A stretch of DNA of 34,102 nt from CAZTAK01 sp964611585 (lineage in GTDB: Bacteria > Pseudomonadota > Alphaproteobacteria > SHVP01): contig CAZTAK010000026.1 of the NCBI GenBank assembly GCA_964611585.1, positions 1 to 34,102 on the forward strand, read 5' to 3'. How positions within the stretch are numbered: the first letter of the stretch is position 1; every line of letters starts with the position of its first letter. Of the stretch, positions 6,937-15,449 are shown piece after piece. Under the pieces are notes generated by a model. That model saw only the letters and a program-made list of their open reading frames with translations, was not told the origin of the DNA and ran no database searches. The position numbers and the translations under genes are program-made.

Positions 6937-9609
6937 ATGAGCAACTGGGTCTATGGATTCGGCGCAGGCCAGGCCGACGGGCGCGCGGACATGCGCGAAT
7001 TGTTGGGCGGCAAGGGCGCAAACCTTGCGGAAATGGCGAATCTGGGTCTGCCGGTGCCGCCCGGATTTACGCTGACCACCGAAGTCTGCAACGCCTACAT
7101 CGGCCGCGACCGCGCCTATCCCGAGGGCCTCGAAGCGGAAGTCGCGAAAGCGCTCTCGGCGGTCGAAAAGTCCGTGGGCCGCAAATTCGGCGAGGCCGAA
7201 AACCCGCTTCTGGTGTCGGTGCGCTCGGGCGGGCGCGCCTCGATGCCGGGGATGATGGATACGGTTCTCAATCTCGGCCTCAACGACCAGACCGTCGAAG
7301 GACTGGCGGCCGGCGGCGGCGATGCGCGCTTCGCCTGGGATAGCTACCGGCGCTTCATGATGATGTATTCCGACGTCGTGCTCGGCCTCGACCACATCGG
7401 CTTCGACGATATCATCGAACACCACAAACTGGAGAATGGCGTTGTCCTCGACACCGACCTCGACGCCGCGAACTGGAAGGCGGTGGTCGCCGATTTCGAG
7501 GCGCACGTCGAGGGCGAACTCGGCGAGCCGTTCCCGCAGGACGTGCACGCGCAACTGTGGGATGCCATCGGCGCCGTGTTCGGTTCGTGGATGAACCGGC
7601 GCGCCGTTACCTACCGTCGGCTCAACCAGATTCCCGAAGACTGGGGCACGGCGGTCAATATCCAGGCGATGGTGTTCGGCAATATGGGCGAAACCTCGGC
7701 CACCGGCGTTGCTTTCACCCGCGACCCGTCCACCGGTGCCAAGGAATTCTTCGGTGAATACCTGGTCAACGCGCAGGGCGAGGACGTCGTTGCCGGCATC
7801 CGCACACCTCATCACATCACGCTTGCCGCCAAGAATCGCAACGGATCCGATACGCCCGCCATGGAAGAGGTGATGCCCGAGGTGTACGGCGAGCTTGTGG
7901 AGATCTACCGCAAACTCGAATCGCACTACCGCGACATGCAGGACATCGAATTTACGGTCGAGAACGGCAAGCTTTGGATGCTCCAGACCCGCGCCGGCAA
8001 ACGCACCGCCAAGGCGGCGCTGCACATCGCCGTGGCGATGGTCGAGGAAGGCCTGATCGACGAGACCGAGGCGGTGCGCCGCCTCGATCCCGCTTCGCTC
8101 GATCAACTTCTGCATCCGACGCTCGACCCCGAGGCGCCGCGTGACGTTCTTGCGACCGGACTGCCCGCGTCCCCTGGGGCCGCCTCGGGCAAGATCGTAT
8201 TTCACGCCGACGACGCCGAGGCGAGATCGGCGAAGGGCGAATCAGTAATTCTGGTGCGAATTGAAACCAGTCCCGAAGATATCCACGGCATGCACGCCGC
8301 CGCCGGCATTCTCACCTGTCGTGGCGGTATGACCTCACACGCCGCCGTCGTTGCGCGCGGCATGGGGCGGCCGTGCGTATCGGGTGCGGGCACGATCCGG
8401 GTCGATCTCAAGGCCGGGCATTTCACGGTTGCGGGGCGGACGTTCCGGGCGGGCGACGTCATTACCATCGACGGCGTCAAGGGTCAGGTCATGGCGGGCG
8501 AAGTGCCGACGATCCAGCCGGAACTCTCGGGCGACTTCGGAATCGTCATGGTGTGGACCGACCGCATCCGTCGCCTAAAAGTGCGGACCAACGCCGAGAC
8601 GCCACTGGATGCCCATGCGGCGCGCGAATTCGGCGCCGAAGGAATCGGTCTTTGCCGAACCGAACATATGTTCTTCGATGCCGAGCGCATCGTCGCGGTG
8701 CGGGAAATGATTCTCGCCGACCACGAGGCGGGCCGCCGTGCCGCGCTGGCGAAACTTCTGCCGATGCAGCGTCGAGATTTCGTTGAATTGTTCAAGATCA
8801 TGCGCGGGCTGCCGGTTACCATCCGCCTGCTCGACCCGCCGTTGCACGAATTCCTGCCCCACAGCGACGCGGAAATCGAAGAGGTCGCCGCCGCCGCCGG
8901 CGCCCGGCCTGAAGATCTGCGCGCCCGCGCGGCCGATCTGTTCGAGGTCAACCCGATGCTCGGCCACCGGGGCTGCCGGCTCGGTATTTCGTACCCGGAA
9001 ATCTACGAAATGCAGGCGCGGGCGATTTTCGAGGCCGCCATCGAGATGGACCGCAGTGGCGAGGCGGTGCTGCTGGAAATCATGATCCCGCTGGTCGCAA
9101 CACGGCGCGAATTCGATATCCTCAAGGACCGTGTCGATGCCGTCGCCGAGGCCGTGTTCGCCGAAACCGGGGCGCGGACCGGTTATCTGGTCGGCACCAT
9201 GATCGAACTTCCGCGCGCCGCCTTGCGCGCCGGCGACATTGCCGAGACGGCGGAATTCTTCAGCTTTGGCACCAACGACCTGACCCAGACGACGATGGGC
9301 ATCAGCCGCGACGATTCCGGGAATTTCCTCGACGATTACCTGACCAACGGTATCTTCGACATCGACCCGTTCGTGTCGATCGATGTGGAAGGCGTCGGCG
9401 AGTTGGTGAAGATTGCCGTCGAACGCGGGCGCAAGACCCGGCCCGACCTCAAGCTCGGCATCTGCGGCGAACACGGCGGCGATCCCGCCTCGGTACGGTT
9501 CTTTCACGAGGCCGGGCTCGATTACGTTTCCGCTTCGCCCTACCGGGTCCCGATCGCGCGCCTCGCTGCCGCTCAGGCGGCTCTCGACGAACGCGAGAAC
9601 GACGCCTGA
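6937..9609 (+). CDS. ppdK: Pyruvate, phosphate dikinase
   Basis: PPDK interconverts pyruvate, ATP and phosphate with PEP, AMP and diphosphate in the cytosol. The 890-residue protein has the N-terminal ATP-grasp domain (GGKGANLAEMANLGLPVPPG; SVRSGGRASMPGMMDTVLNL), the swivelling phosphohistidine domain with GGMTSHAAVVARGMGRPC, in which H468 is the phosphorylated histidine and T466 the site used by DUF299-type regulatory kinase/phosphorylases, and the C-terminal PEP/pyruvate barrel with LCRTEHMFF, SFGTNDLTQTTMG and ICGEHGGDP (C843 acid/base). Length is right for the family. The start at 6937 is chosen because it gives the canonical N-terminus MSNWVYGFG; the frame is open further upstream only inside glyS. 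The 16-base gap after glyS suggests cotranscription. Confidence 0.97.
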   Translation: MSNWVYGFGAGQADGRADMRELLGGKGANLAEMANLGLPVPPGFTLTTEVCNAYIGRDRAYPEGLEAEVAKALSAVEKSVGRKFGEAENPLLVSVRSGGRASMPGMMDTVLNLGLNDQTVEGLAAGGGDARFAWDSYRRFMMMYSDVVLGLDHIGFDDIIEHHKLENGVVLDTDLDAANWKAVVADFEAHVEGELGEPFPQDVHAQLWDAIGAVFGSWMNRRAVTYRRLNQIPEDWGTAVNIQAMVFGNMGETSATGVAFTRDPSTGAKEFFGEYLVNAQGEDVVAGIRTPHHITLAAKNRNGSDTPAMEEVMPEVYGELVEIYRKLESHYRDMQDIEFTVENGKLWMLQTRAGKRTAKAALHIAVAMVEEGLIDETEAVRRLDPASLDQLLHPTLDPEAPRDVLATGLPASPGAASGKIVFHADDAEARSAKGESVILVRIETSPEDIHGMHAAAGILTCRGGMTSHAAVVARGMGRPCVSGAGTIRVDLKAGHFTVAGRTFRAGDVITIDGVKGQVMAGEVPTIQPELSGDFGIVMVWTDRIRRLKVRTNAETPLDAHAAREFGAEGIGLCRTEHMFFDAERIVAVREMILADHEAGRRAALAKLLPMQRRDFVELFKIMRGLPVTIRLLDPPLHEFLPHSDAEIEEVAAAAGARPEDLRARAADLFEVNPMLGHRGCRLGISYPEIYEMQARAIFEAAIEMDRSGEAVLLEIMIPLVATRREFDILKDRVDAVAEAVFAETGARTGYLVGTMIELPRAALRAGDIAETAEFFSFGTNDLTQTTMGISRDDSGNFLDDYLTNGIFDIDPFVSIDVEGVGELVKIAVERGRKTRPDLKLGICGEHGGDPASVRFFHEAGLDYVSASPYRVPIARLAAAQAALDERENDA

Positions 9610-9622
9610 ACCGTGCTCGCGC

Positions 9623-9645
9623 GGTTCCGTTTTGTGATCGGAACC
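9623..9645. repeat. 7-bp inverted repeat after ppdK
   Basis: GGTTCCG (9623-9629) and CGGAACC (9639-9645) form a perfect stem around a 9-base T-rich loop, 13 bases after the ppdK stop. It is the first of three hairpins in the 155-base gap before the convergent FecR gene and may help terminate ppdK transcription. Confidence 0.45.
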
Positions 9646-9700
9646 ACTCCAGCTTCTTTGTTGCTCACGGCAGCGGACCCAAGGGTCCACGCCTGCGCGG

Positions 9701-9722
9701 GCGCGCCGCGAAAGCGGCGTGC
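9701..9722. terminator. GC-rich hairpin with GAAA tetraloop (possible terminator)
   Basis: GCGCGCCGC (9701-9709), loop GAAA (9710-9713) and GCGGCGTGC (9714-9722) form a 9-bp stem with one G-T pair closed by a GNRA loop. No T-run follows, so termination efficiency is uncertain. It lies between convergent genes. Confidence 0.4.
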
Positions 9723-9738
9723 CGCCTTGCGGCCACGA

Positions 9739-9763
9739 GCGATTCCTGACGATCTGGAATCGC
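9739..9763. terminator. 8-bp hairpin between convergent ppdK and FecR gene
   Basis: GCGATTCC (9739-9746) and GGAATCGC (9756-9763) pair perfectly around a 9-base loop, ending 1 base before the stop codon of the minus-strand FecR gene. Placement between convergent genes suggests a bidirectional terminator, although neither side has a clear U-tract. Confidence 0.4.
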
Positions 9764-9764
9764 C

Positions 9765-10424
9765 CTAGAACTCGACGGTCGTCAGAACGCGGGCAAGGTC
9801 GTCGGGATCGAACTCGGCCGCCGGCGTCGGCGCCGCATCCGGCGCGGTCACGACCGTAAGAGTGCCGGGATCGGTCAGCGTCACGCTGCCGGCGGCATTG
9901 GTGACGATCACGGCGATGCCGCCAAACAAACCGATGCGCAACCGGTTGGGCCGTTGCGCGCCCCAGAGATCGATGCCGCGGATGCCGATAGTGGCGACCG
10001 GCGTGGTTATGGTGACGCTGGGGTCGCCGGCGCTGGCAATGGCGCCGGTCACCATGCGGAAGACGCCGGTGACAAGACTGAAGACCGAGGTGCCGGAGCC
10101 GCCGCCTTCCTCGAAGTCGTAAAAGTCGATCCGAAAATCCGTTTCGTCGCCGAGAACCAGGTCGGTTCCGTCGCGGAACACGATCTGGATGCGCGTGTCG
10201 GCCCCGGTGCGGATGGTGTCGGTCATGAAGATCCCGGCGCCGACGGCGAGCCGCCGCCCGCCGCCCGGTTGCACCGCTTCGGCCTCGCCACGAAGACGCG
10301 TGACTTCGGCGACGATTTCGTTCGACTGCGCAAGCACAGGCCTCACGGGCAACCCGGCGAACAACAATGCGAGCACGAAAACCGCCGCGCATGTGGCGGA
10401 CCGGCCGCTGCGCAACGCCGTCAT
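9765..10424 (-). CDS. FecR-domain periplasmic protein
   Basis: The 219-residue protein starts with a signal peptide (about residues 1-32, MTALRSGRSAT then a hydrophobic core ending in PVRPVLAQS). The mature part carries a FecR fold: RLAVGAGIFMTDTIRTGADT, IVFRDGTDLVLGDETDFRID, then SVFSLVTGVFRMVTG and TPVATIGIRGIDLWG. A short acidic tail ends it. Classical FecR relays iron-siderophore signals to an ECF sigma factor, but neither an anti-sigma N-terminus nor a sigma gene is present, so this belongs to the secreted, stand-alone FecR type with an unclear partner. Its ATG overlaps the GNAT stop by 4 bases, so it is the last gene of the ygfZ-tag-GNAT operon. A hairpin follows the stop. Confidence 0.8.
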   Translation of the reverse strand: MTALRSGRSATCAAVFVLALLFAGLPVRPVLAQSNEIVAEVTRLRGEAEAVQPGGGRRLAVGAGIFMTDTIRTGADTRIQIVFRDGTDLVLGDETDFRIDFYDFEEGGGSGTSVFSLVTGVFRMVTGAIASAGDPSVTITTPVATIGIRGIDLWGAQRPNRLRIGLFGGIAVIVTNAAGSVTLTDPGTLTVVTAPDAAPTPAAEFDPDDLARVLTTVEF

Positions 10425-10918
10425 GGACCGGCGGCCCGGGTGCGGTCGGCCAGCACCACCGAGGTTTCGATCTGGCGGTCCGGGATCGTCCAGTAGGCGC
10501 GCAGCAGCCGGTCTTTTTCGGGCGCAGAGACGAGTCGAAATCCGTGGCGCTCGTAAAACGCAACCGCCCAGGTGGCCGCGGCCCAGGTGCCGATGAGCAG
10601 CGGTTTGTCGGTTTCGCCGCGGATTTGGGCGATCAGGGCGCCGCCGATGCCCTTGCCCTGCGCCGCCGGGCGCACATAGGCGTGGCGGATCAGGGCGAGA
10701 GCCGGCATGGTTTGGAGCCCCATGACGCCCACAAGCTGTCCCGCGGCCTCGTAGCTCCAAAACTTGACGCCGGCGGCGATCTCAGCCCGCAGTTGGTCTT
10801 CGCTCATGTAGGGGTCGTGCCAGCGATCGGCCGGAATGACGCCGCGATAGGCCTCCGCGGCCTCGTTGATGATGTCGTGGATCGCGGCAACGTCCGACTC
10901 GGTGCAGGGGCGGATCAT
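10421..10918 (-). CDS. GNAT family N-acetyltransferase
   Basis: The 165-residue protein starts MIRPCTESDVAAIHDIINEA, the classic GNAT beginning, and has the acetyl-CoA-binding motif A around ALIRHAYVRPAAQGKGIGGALI (pyrophosphate-loop pattern Q-G-K-G-I-G) followed by AVAFYERHGFRLV, the motif B region. It probably acetylates a small-molecule or protein amine using acetyl-CoA; the substrate cannot be read from sequence. The start at 10918 is 2 bases beyond the tag stop. Its stop overlaps the FecR start (ATGA), showing translational coupling in both directions. Confidence 0.85.
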   Translation of the reverse strand: MIRPCTESDVAAIHDIINEAAEAYRGVIPADRWHDPYMSEDQLRAEIAAGVKFWSYEAAGQLVGVMGLQTMPALALIRHAYVRPAAQGKGIGGALIAQIRGETDKPLLIGTWAAATWAVAFYERHGFRLVSAPEKDRLLRAYWTIPDRQIETSVVLADRTRAAGP

Positions 10919-10920
10919 GC

Positions 10921-11502
10921 CTAGACCTCCTTGTGGCGGAAGCAGCTCGTCAGGTGGTCGTTGACCATGCCGCACGCCTGCATGAAGGCATAGCAAATCG
11001 TCGGCCCGCAAAAGGTGAACCCACGGGCCTTGAGTTCCTTGCTCATGGCCTTTGATTGCGGCGTTTCGCTTGGCAGATCCTCGATGCGCTTCCAGCGGTT
11101 TTGGGCCGTACTGCCGTCGGTGAAACTCCAGATAAATCCGTCGAAGCCGCCGGGCTCGGACTCCATGATCTCGAGCCACGCCCGCGCACTCCGGATCGAA
11201 CCTTCGATCTTGGCCCGGTTGCGCACGATACCGGCATCGTTCATCAGGCGCGTTACGTCGCGCTTGCCGAACCGCGCGACGATTTCTGGCTTGAATTCCC
11301 GGAAGGCGGCGCGGAAATTCTCGCGTTTGCGAAGGATGGTGATCCAGGCAAGGCCGGCCTGAAATCCGTCCAGCATCAGTTTTTCAAAAAGCGCCTGGTG
11401 GTCGTGTTCGGGCACGCCCCATTCTTCGTCGTGGTAGGCAACATAGAGGGGGTCTTCCCCTGGCCACGGGCAGCGGCGAACTTCAAGCCTCCGCGCGGGC
11501 AT
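10921..11502 (-). CDS. tag: DNA-3-methyladenine glycosylase I
   Basis: Tag removes 3-methyladenine from alkylated DNA to start base excision repair. The 193-residue protein has the family's zinc snap: C11 and H24 near the N-terminus (RRCPW; AYHDEEWG) and H183 and C187 near the end (NDHLTSCFRH), matching the spacing of C4/H17/H175/C179 in the E. coli enzyme. The region LFEKLMLDGFQAGLAWITIL holds the catalytic-pocket glutamate (E40) and aromatic residues. It starts 4 bases after the ygfZ stop and ends 2 bases before the GNAT start, so the four minus-strand genes form one operon. Confidence 0.94.
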   Translation of the reverse strand: MPARRLEVRRCPWPGEDPLYVAYHDEEWGVPEHDHQALFEKLMLDGFQAGLAWITILRKRENFRAAFREFKPEIVARFGKRDVTRLMNDAGIVRNRAKIEGSIRSARAWLEIMESEPGGFDGFIWSFTDGSTAQNRWKRIEDLPSETPQSKAMSKELKARGFTFCGPTICYAFMQACGMVNDHLTSCFRHKEV

Positions 11503-11506
11503 GGCG

Positions 11507-12409
11507 TCAGAAATTTGCCCAGTCTGGTTTTTCGGGTGTCAGCGCAGCCTCGCCCGCCGAGAGCGTGGCGCCTCCGGCGAGGGCCGCCTCGACGTCCGCG
11601 GACCGCAGCATGGCGAGGCCAACGCCGTCGCGGCCCGAACGCATTTCACCGGCGGTCTTGTCCCCTTGCATCACCGCCGTCCCCGGTTCCGGCATCGGCC
11701 CCGACACGGCAACACGGTAAAGGTGCTTCCTGACCGTGCCGCGGTGATGCGTACGCGCCGTCAGTTCCTGGCCGATATAGCAGCCCTTGCCGTAATCGAT
11801 GGCGTTGAGTTCGTCGAAGCCGCATTCCAGCGGAAAGTTCTTTTCGACGGCGATGTCGCAGCTGCCGTCGGGAACGCCGAACCGCAGACGGTGCATGTCA
11901 TAACCACCGGCCTCGGATTCCCGGAAACCAGCATTTCCGAATACATCCCGGCCGTTACCGGCGGGAAGAATGGCGCGCACGCCGAGGCCGCCAAGCCGGG
12001 GATCGGCGAAGACCACGCCGCCGGCAACTTCTTGCGCGCCGGCGCCGTTCAATCCAATCGCCTCGGCCGCGCCGGGCCCGAACCCGGCATAGACCTCGAA
12101 TTCGTCGAGGGCCGCGATGTCGACCCGGGCACGCAGCTTGTACATCGTCAACCGGCGAATCAGGTCGGGCGTGCGATTGCCCTCGGCGTCGAACACGAAT
12201 GCGGGCCCGAAGCCTGTATCCATCCGCGCGACGAAGAAATCGTGCAGAAACTTGCCCTGTGCCGTCAGCAGCGTCGCATAGAGGGCCTGCGTCCCGTCGG
12301 CACGGGTCACGTCATTGGAAATAAGACCTTGCAGGAAGTCGCTCGCTTCCTCCCCGGCAACGGAAAAAAGGCCGCGGTCGGGGAGGGGGGCAAATGAAAG
12401 ATCGGGCAT
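11507..12409 (-). CDS. ygfZ: YgfZ/GcvT-like folate-binding protein (iron-sulfur cluster assembly factor)
   Basis: YgfZ binds folate and supports repair or assembly of certain Fe-S enzymes, including the methylthiotransferase MiaB. The 300-residue protein begins MPDLSFAPLPDRGLFSVAGE, has DFLQGLISNDVTR and the diagnostic motif KGCYIGQELTARTHHRG (starting at residue 208, with the conserved cysteine C210). The start at 12409 gives the expected N-terminus; the frame is open further upstream only in the divergent GT9 gene. It is the first gene of the ygfZ-tag-GNAT-fecR operon. The intergenic region to the GT9 start is about 186 bases and holds the divergent promoters. Confidence 0.92.
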   Translation of the reverse strand: MPDLSFAPLPDRGLFSVAGEEASDFLQGLISNDVTRADGTQALYATLLTAQGKFLHDFFVARMDTGFGPAFVFDAEGNRTPDLIRRLTMYKLRARVDIAALDEFEVYAGFGPGAAEAIGLNGAGAQEVAGGVVFADPRLGGLGVRAILPAGNGRDVFGNAGFRESEAGGYDMHRLRFGVPDGSCDIAVEKNFPLECGFDELNAIDYGKGCYIGQELTARTHHRGTVRKHLYRVAVSGPMPEPGTAVMQGDKTAGEMRSGRDGVGLAMLRSADVEAALAGGATLSAGEAALTPEKPDWANF

Positions 12410-12491
12410 GGCGGTTGGCTGCGGGGGCTGCGGGTCGGAGCGCCTAAGACTTAGGGCGCGTGACCGGCTTTGACAACCCGCCCGGTCCTCC

Positions 12492-12520
12492 TTGGCAGCG
12501 CCGCAGTGCGCGCGTATAAG
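12492..12520 (+). promoter_or_regulatory. Sigma70-type promoter for the glycosyltransferase operon
   Basis: TTGGCA (12492-12497) and TATAAG (12515-12520) are separated by exactly 17 bases. Transcription would start near 12527 and give a leader of about 69 bases before the GT9 ATG at 12596. It lies in the region divergent from ygfZ. Confidence 0.55.
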
Positions 12521-12595
12521 TCCGCCAATGCCTTGGGATTTATGGATTCTGCGCAAGCGGGCCGTGACGGCAGCCGGACCCGCACAGCGCCCGGC

Positions 12596-13588
12596 ATGAA
12601 AATCCTGTTCATCACCTCGAACCGGCTCGGGGATGCGGTGCTTTCGACGGGCCTGCTCGATCATCTGATCCGCCGCCATCCGGGCGCGCGGATCACGATC
12701 GCGTGCGGGCCGGTGGCCGTGCCCCTGTTCGCCGAGGCGCCCGGCATCGAGCGCGTGATCGCATTGACAAAAAAACCCTACTCCGGGCACTGGCTTGATC
12801 TGTGGCGGCAGACGGCGTTTCGGGTCTGGGATCGGGTAGTCGATCTGCGCGCCTCCGGTTTCGTCTGGACGGTGCTGGCGAAGGACCGTTGCCGCCTGGT
12901 CAAGAATGATGCCCCGGTTCACCGGCTGCGGCTGCTGGCGGACGTGCTCGGGCTTGAAGACATTGTTTCTTCCAAAGTGTGGACGGCCGAGGAGCACCAC
13001 GCGGCGGCGGCCGATCTAATTCCGCCCGGTCCGGTACTCGGCATCGGCCCGACCGCCAACTGGGGCGGCAAACAGTGGCCCGCCGAATCCTTCGTCGATC
13101 TAATTCGCCGTCTGCGCGCGCCGGGACAGCCTTTCGAGGACGCACCGGTTGCGGTATTCGGCGGTCCGGGCGAGCGCGGCGCGGCGGGGCCGGTGCTCGA
13201 ATCGCTGGCCGAAGAATCCCGCATCGATCTTGTCGGCAAGGCCGGACTTCTGACGGTCGCCGCGTGCCTCGAACGTTGCGCTCTCTACATTGGCAACGAT
13301 TCCGGGCTGATGCACCTCGCGGCCGCCGCCGGCGCCCCGACGCTCGGCCTGTTCGGGCCTAGCCGAGAGGTTCATTACGCGCCTTTCGGCGCGAAGGCTG
13401 CGTTCGTGCGCACACCCGAAAGCTACGAGCAGATTTTATACACTCCGGGCTACGACTTCCGCAGCCAGCAATGCCTGATGGGTTCGCTCGAGGTTGACAC
13501 CGTGGTTGAGGCGGCGCAGGAACTTTTGGCAAGGCTGGGCGGTGCAATCGCCTCGCCGCCCGCGCCGGCCAGTGCGAACGCGCCATGA
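12596..13588 (+). CDS. Glycosyltransferase family 9 (heptosyltransferase-like)
   Basis: The 330-residue protein starts MKILFITSNRLGDAVLSTGL, the standard GT9 N-terminus, and has the C-terminal nucleotide-sugar site IGNDSGLMHLAAAAGAPTLG followed by LFGPS. GT9 enzymes (WaaC/F/Q type) transfer heptose or a related sugar from an ADP-activated donor onto the LPS inner core on the cytoplasmic face of the inner membrane. The exact sugar cannot be read. The start at 12596 is chosen over the open frame upstream because it begins the Rossmann strand exactly. The last 4 bases overlap the GT2 start (ATGA). It is the first gene of the five-gene operon. Confidence 0.9.
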   Translation: MKILFITSNRLGDAVLSTGLLDHLIRRHPGARITIACGPVAVPLFAEAPGIERVIALTKKPYSGHWLDLWRQTAFRVWDRVVDLRASGFVWTVLAKDRCRLVKNDAPVHRLRLLADVLGLEDIVSSKVWTAEEHHAAAADLIPPGPVLGIGPTANWGGKQWPAESFVDLIRRLRAPGQPFEDAPVAVFGGPGERGAAGPVLESLAEESRIDLVGKAGLLTVAACLERCALYIGNDSGLMHLAAAAGAPTLGLFGPSREVHYAPFGAKAAFVRTPESYEQILYTPGYDFRSQQCLMGSLEVDTVVEAAQELLARLGGAIASPPAPASANAP

Positions 13589-14349
13589 CCACGTCCACTC
13601 TCTCCGCCCTGGTGGTCGCCCATGACGAGGAACAACAACTCGCCGCGTGCCTCGATCGTCTGCAATTTGCCGATGAAATTGTGATCGTGCTCGACCGCTG
13701 CACCGATGACTCTGGCGTGATCGCGCGCCGCTACACCGAAAACATTCTCCAAGGCGCCTGGCCGATCGAGGGCGAGCGCCGAAATGCCGGCATCGCTGCG
13801 TGTTCCGGCGACTGGATCGTTGAAGTCGACGCCGACGAACGCCTGCCCGAAGCGCTGGCACAGGAAATTCGCGCCACAATCCGCGACGCCTCGCCCGGAT
13901 ACTTTTTAATTCCGTTCGACAACTACATCGGCGACCGGTTGGTGCGTTACGGCTGGGGCGCGTCGTGGGGCGTTTCGGCGGCGCCGCGCCTGTTCAGCAA
14001 AGGCGCCAAGCGTTGGGGCGATCAGCGTATCCATCCGCGGCTCGAATTGCAGGGCCGCAAACGCGCGCTCAAAACCCCGATGACCCATTTGGTAGACCGC
14101 GGGCTATCCGACATGCTTCGCCGTCTCGACCGCTACAGCGACGCCCGTGCCGCCGACCTGCGCGACTCCGGCGATATCGGATCGCTTGCCAACAATATCC
14201 GCCGGGTATTTTCGCGCTTCTTCAAATGCTATGTGGGTCGGCGCGGCTACCGAGAGGGGGCTTATGGGTTCCTGATCGCCGTATTCGCGGCGCTGTATCC
14301 CTTGATTTCCTACCTCAAGGCGCGCGACGAAAGCGCCGGCCCGGAATGA
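13585..14349 (+). CDS. Glycosyltransferase family 2, WaaE/KdtX-like
   Basis: The 254-residue protein is a GT-A fold transferase: LSALVVAHDEEQQLAACLDRL at the N-terminus, EIVIVLDRCTDDS, then the metal-binding VEVDADERLP (DAD motif), and GVSAAPRLFSKGAKRWGDQRIHP in the acceptor region. The pattern resembles LPS core beta-1,4-glucosyltransferases of the WaaE/KdtX group. A C-terminal hydrophobic stretch (YGFLIAVFAALYPLISYL) suggests membrane attachment. It is translationally coupled to GT9 by a 4-base overlap. The donor and linkage are inferred only from family resemblance. Confidence 0.9.
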   Translation: MTTSTLSALVVAHDEEQQLAACLDRLQFADEIVIVLDRCTDDSGVIARRYTENILQGAWPIEGERRNAGIAACSGDWIVEVDADERLPEALAQEIRATIRDASPGYFLIPFDNYIGDRLVRYGWGASWGVSAAPRLFSKGAKRWGDQRIHPRLELQGRKRALKTPMTHLVDRGLSDMLRRLDRYSDARAADLRDSGDIGSLANNIRRVFSRFFKCYVGRRGYREGAYGFLIAVFAALYPLISYLKARDESAGPE

Positions 14350-14393
14350 CGCGGCCGGCGAAACCGCTTCCGGCCGTGTGCTAGGCTGGGCCG

Positions 14394-15449
14394 GTGCGTA
14401 TTCTGCAAGCGATGGCGGGGGCGAAAGTCGGCGGGGCCGAGGCGTTTTTCGTGCGCCTCGCGCGCGCCTTCGCCAAGGCCGGCCGCGACCAGCACTTTTT
14501 GATCCGGCACCATCCGGACCGGGCCGCCGCCCTTAGAGGCGTTGGGGCCGCGGTGACCGAACTTGCATTCGGCGGGCTTCTCGATTTGGGCACCCGGCGG
14601 CGTTTCCAGCGCGAGATCGAATCCTTCCGGCCCGATATCGTCTTGACGTGGATGAACCGCGCTACCCGGTTTTGTCCGACGCCTGCGCGGACGCGCATTC
14701 CCTTCGTTCACGTTGCGCGCCTCGGCGGTTACTATAATTTGAAGCACTACCGGCGCTGCGATCACCTGATTGCCAACACGCGGGGCATTGCCGATTATCT
14801 CGTCGAGCGCGGCTGGCCGCGTGAGCGCGTCCACCACCTGCCGAATTTCGTCGAAAACACCGCGATGCCGCCGGTTCCACGCGCCACGCTGGATACGCCC
14901 GAAGGCGCGGCAATCGTGCTTGCGTTGGGCCGGCTCCACCGCAACAAGGCGTTCGAGGTTTTGCTCGAAGCGCTTCCCGCCTTGCCTGAGGTATGGCTGT
15001 GGCTGGCCGGAACCGGCCCCGAAGAGAGCGCGTTACGGTCTCTTGCGCGGTCGCTCGGGATCGAATCGCGGGTCCGGTTTCTCGGCTGGCGAGAAGACAC
15101 GCCAGCCCTGTTTGCGGCCGCGGATCTACTGGTTTGTCCGTCGCGGCATGAACCGCTCGGCAACGTCATCGCCGAAGCCTGGGCGCAGAATACTCCCGTG
15201 GTCGCCGCCGCCGCCGCCGGCCCCCGGGAACTGATCGAGGACGGCGGCAACGGGTTGCTGGTCCCGACCGAGGATTCGGCGGCCCTTGGCGGTGCGATCC
15301 GCCGCGCGCTGTCGATCCCGGACCTCAGGGAACATCTCGTCGCGGAAGGCCGGCGCGCTTTTGAGGCCGAGTTCACCGAGGCTCGCGCTGTGGAGCGTTA
15401 TGGCGACCTGTTTCGCCAGATAACAGCGGCGCGAAAGGCGGTGGCCTGA
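14394..15449 (+). CDS. Glycosyltransferase family 4 (GT-B)
   Basis: The 351-residue protein has the GT4 arrangement: N-terminal MRILQAMAGAKVGGAEAFFV with the glycine-rich loop, VLALGRLHRNKAFEVLLEAL at the start of the donor domain, LWLAGTGPEESAL, and the EX7E-type site around CPSRHEPLGNVIAEAWAQN. It should add a sugar to the growing core or glycan in the cytoplasm. The start is GTG at 14394, 44 bases after GT2, because it opens the first beta strand; no ATG fits. Its stop overlaps the asnB start by one base (TGATG). Confidence 0.9.
   Translation: MRILQAMAGAKVGGAEAFFVRLARAFAKAGRDQHFLIRHHPDRAAALRGVGAAVTELAFGGLLDLGTRRRFQREIESFRPDIVLTWMNRATRFCPTPARTRIPFVHVARLGGYYNLKHYRRCDHLIANTRGIADYLVERGWPRERVHHLPNFVENTAMPPVPRATLDTPEGAAIVLALGRLHRNKAFEVLLEALPALPEVWLWLAGTGPEESALRSLARSLGIESRVRFLGWREDTPALFAAADLLVCPSRHEPLGNVIAEAWAQNTPVVAAAAAGPRELIEDGGNGLLVPTEDSAALGGAIRRALSIPDLREHLVAEGRRAFEAEFTEARAVERYGDLFRQITAARKAVA

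Noticed and set aside
8575..10563. Long minus-strand open frame over ppdK and the FecR/GNAT genes
   Set aside because: It is Arg/His/Gly-rich without domain signatures and runs antisense to ppdK, whose motifs are complete.
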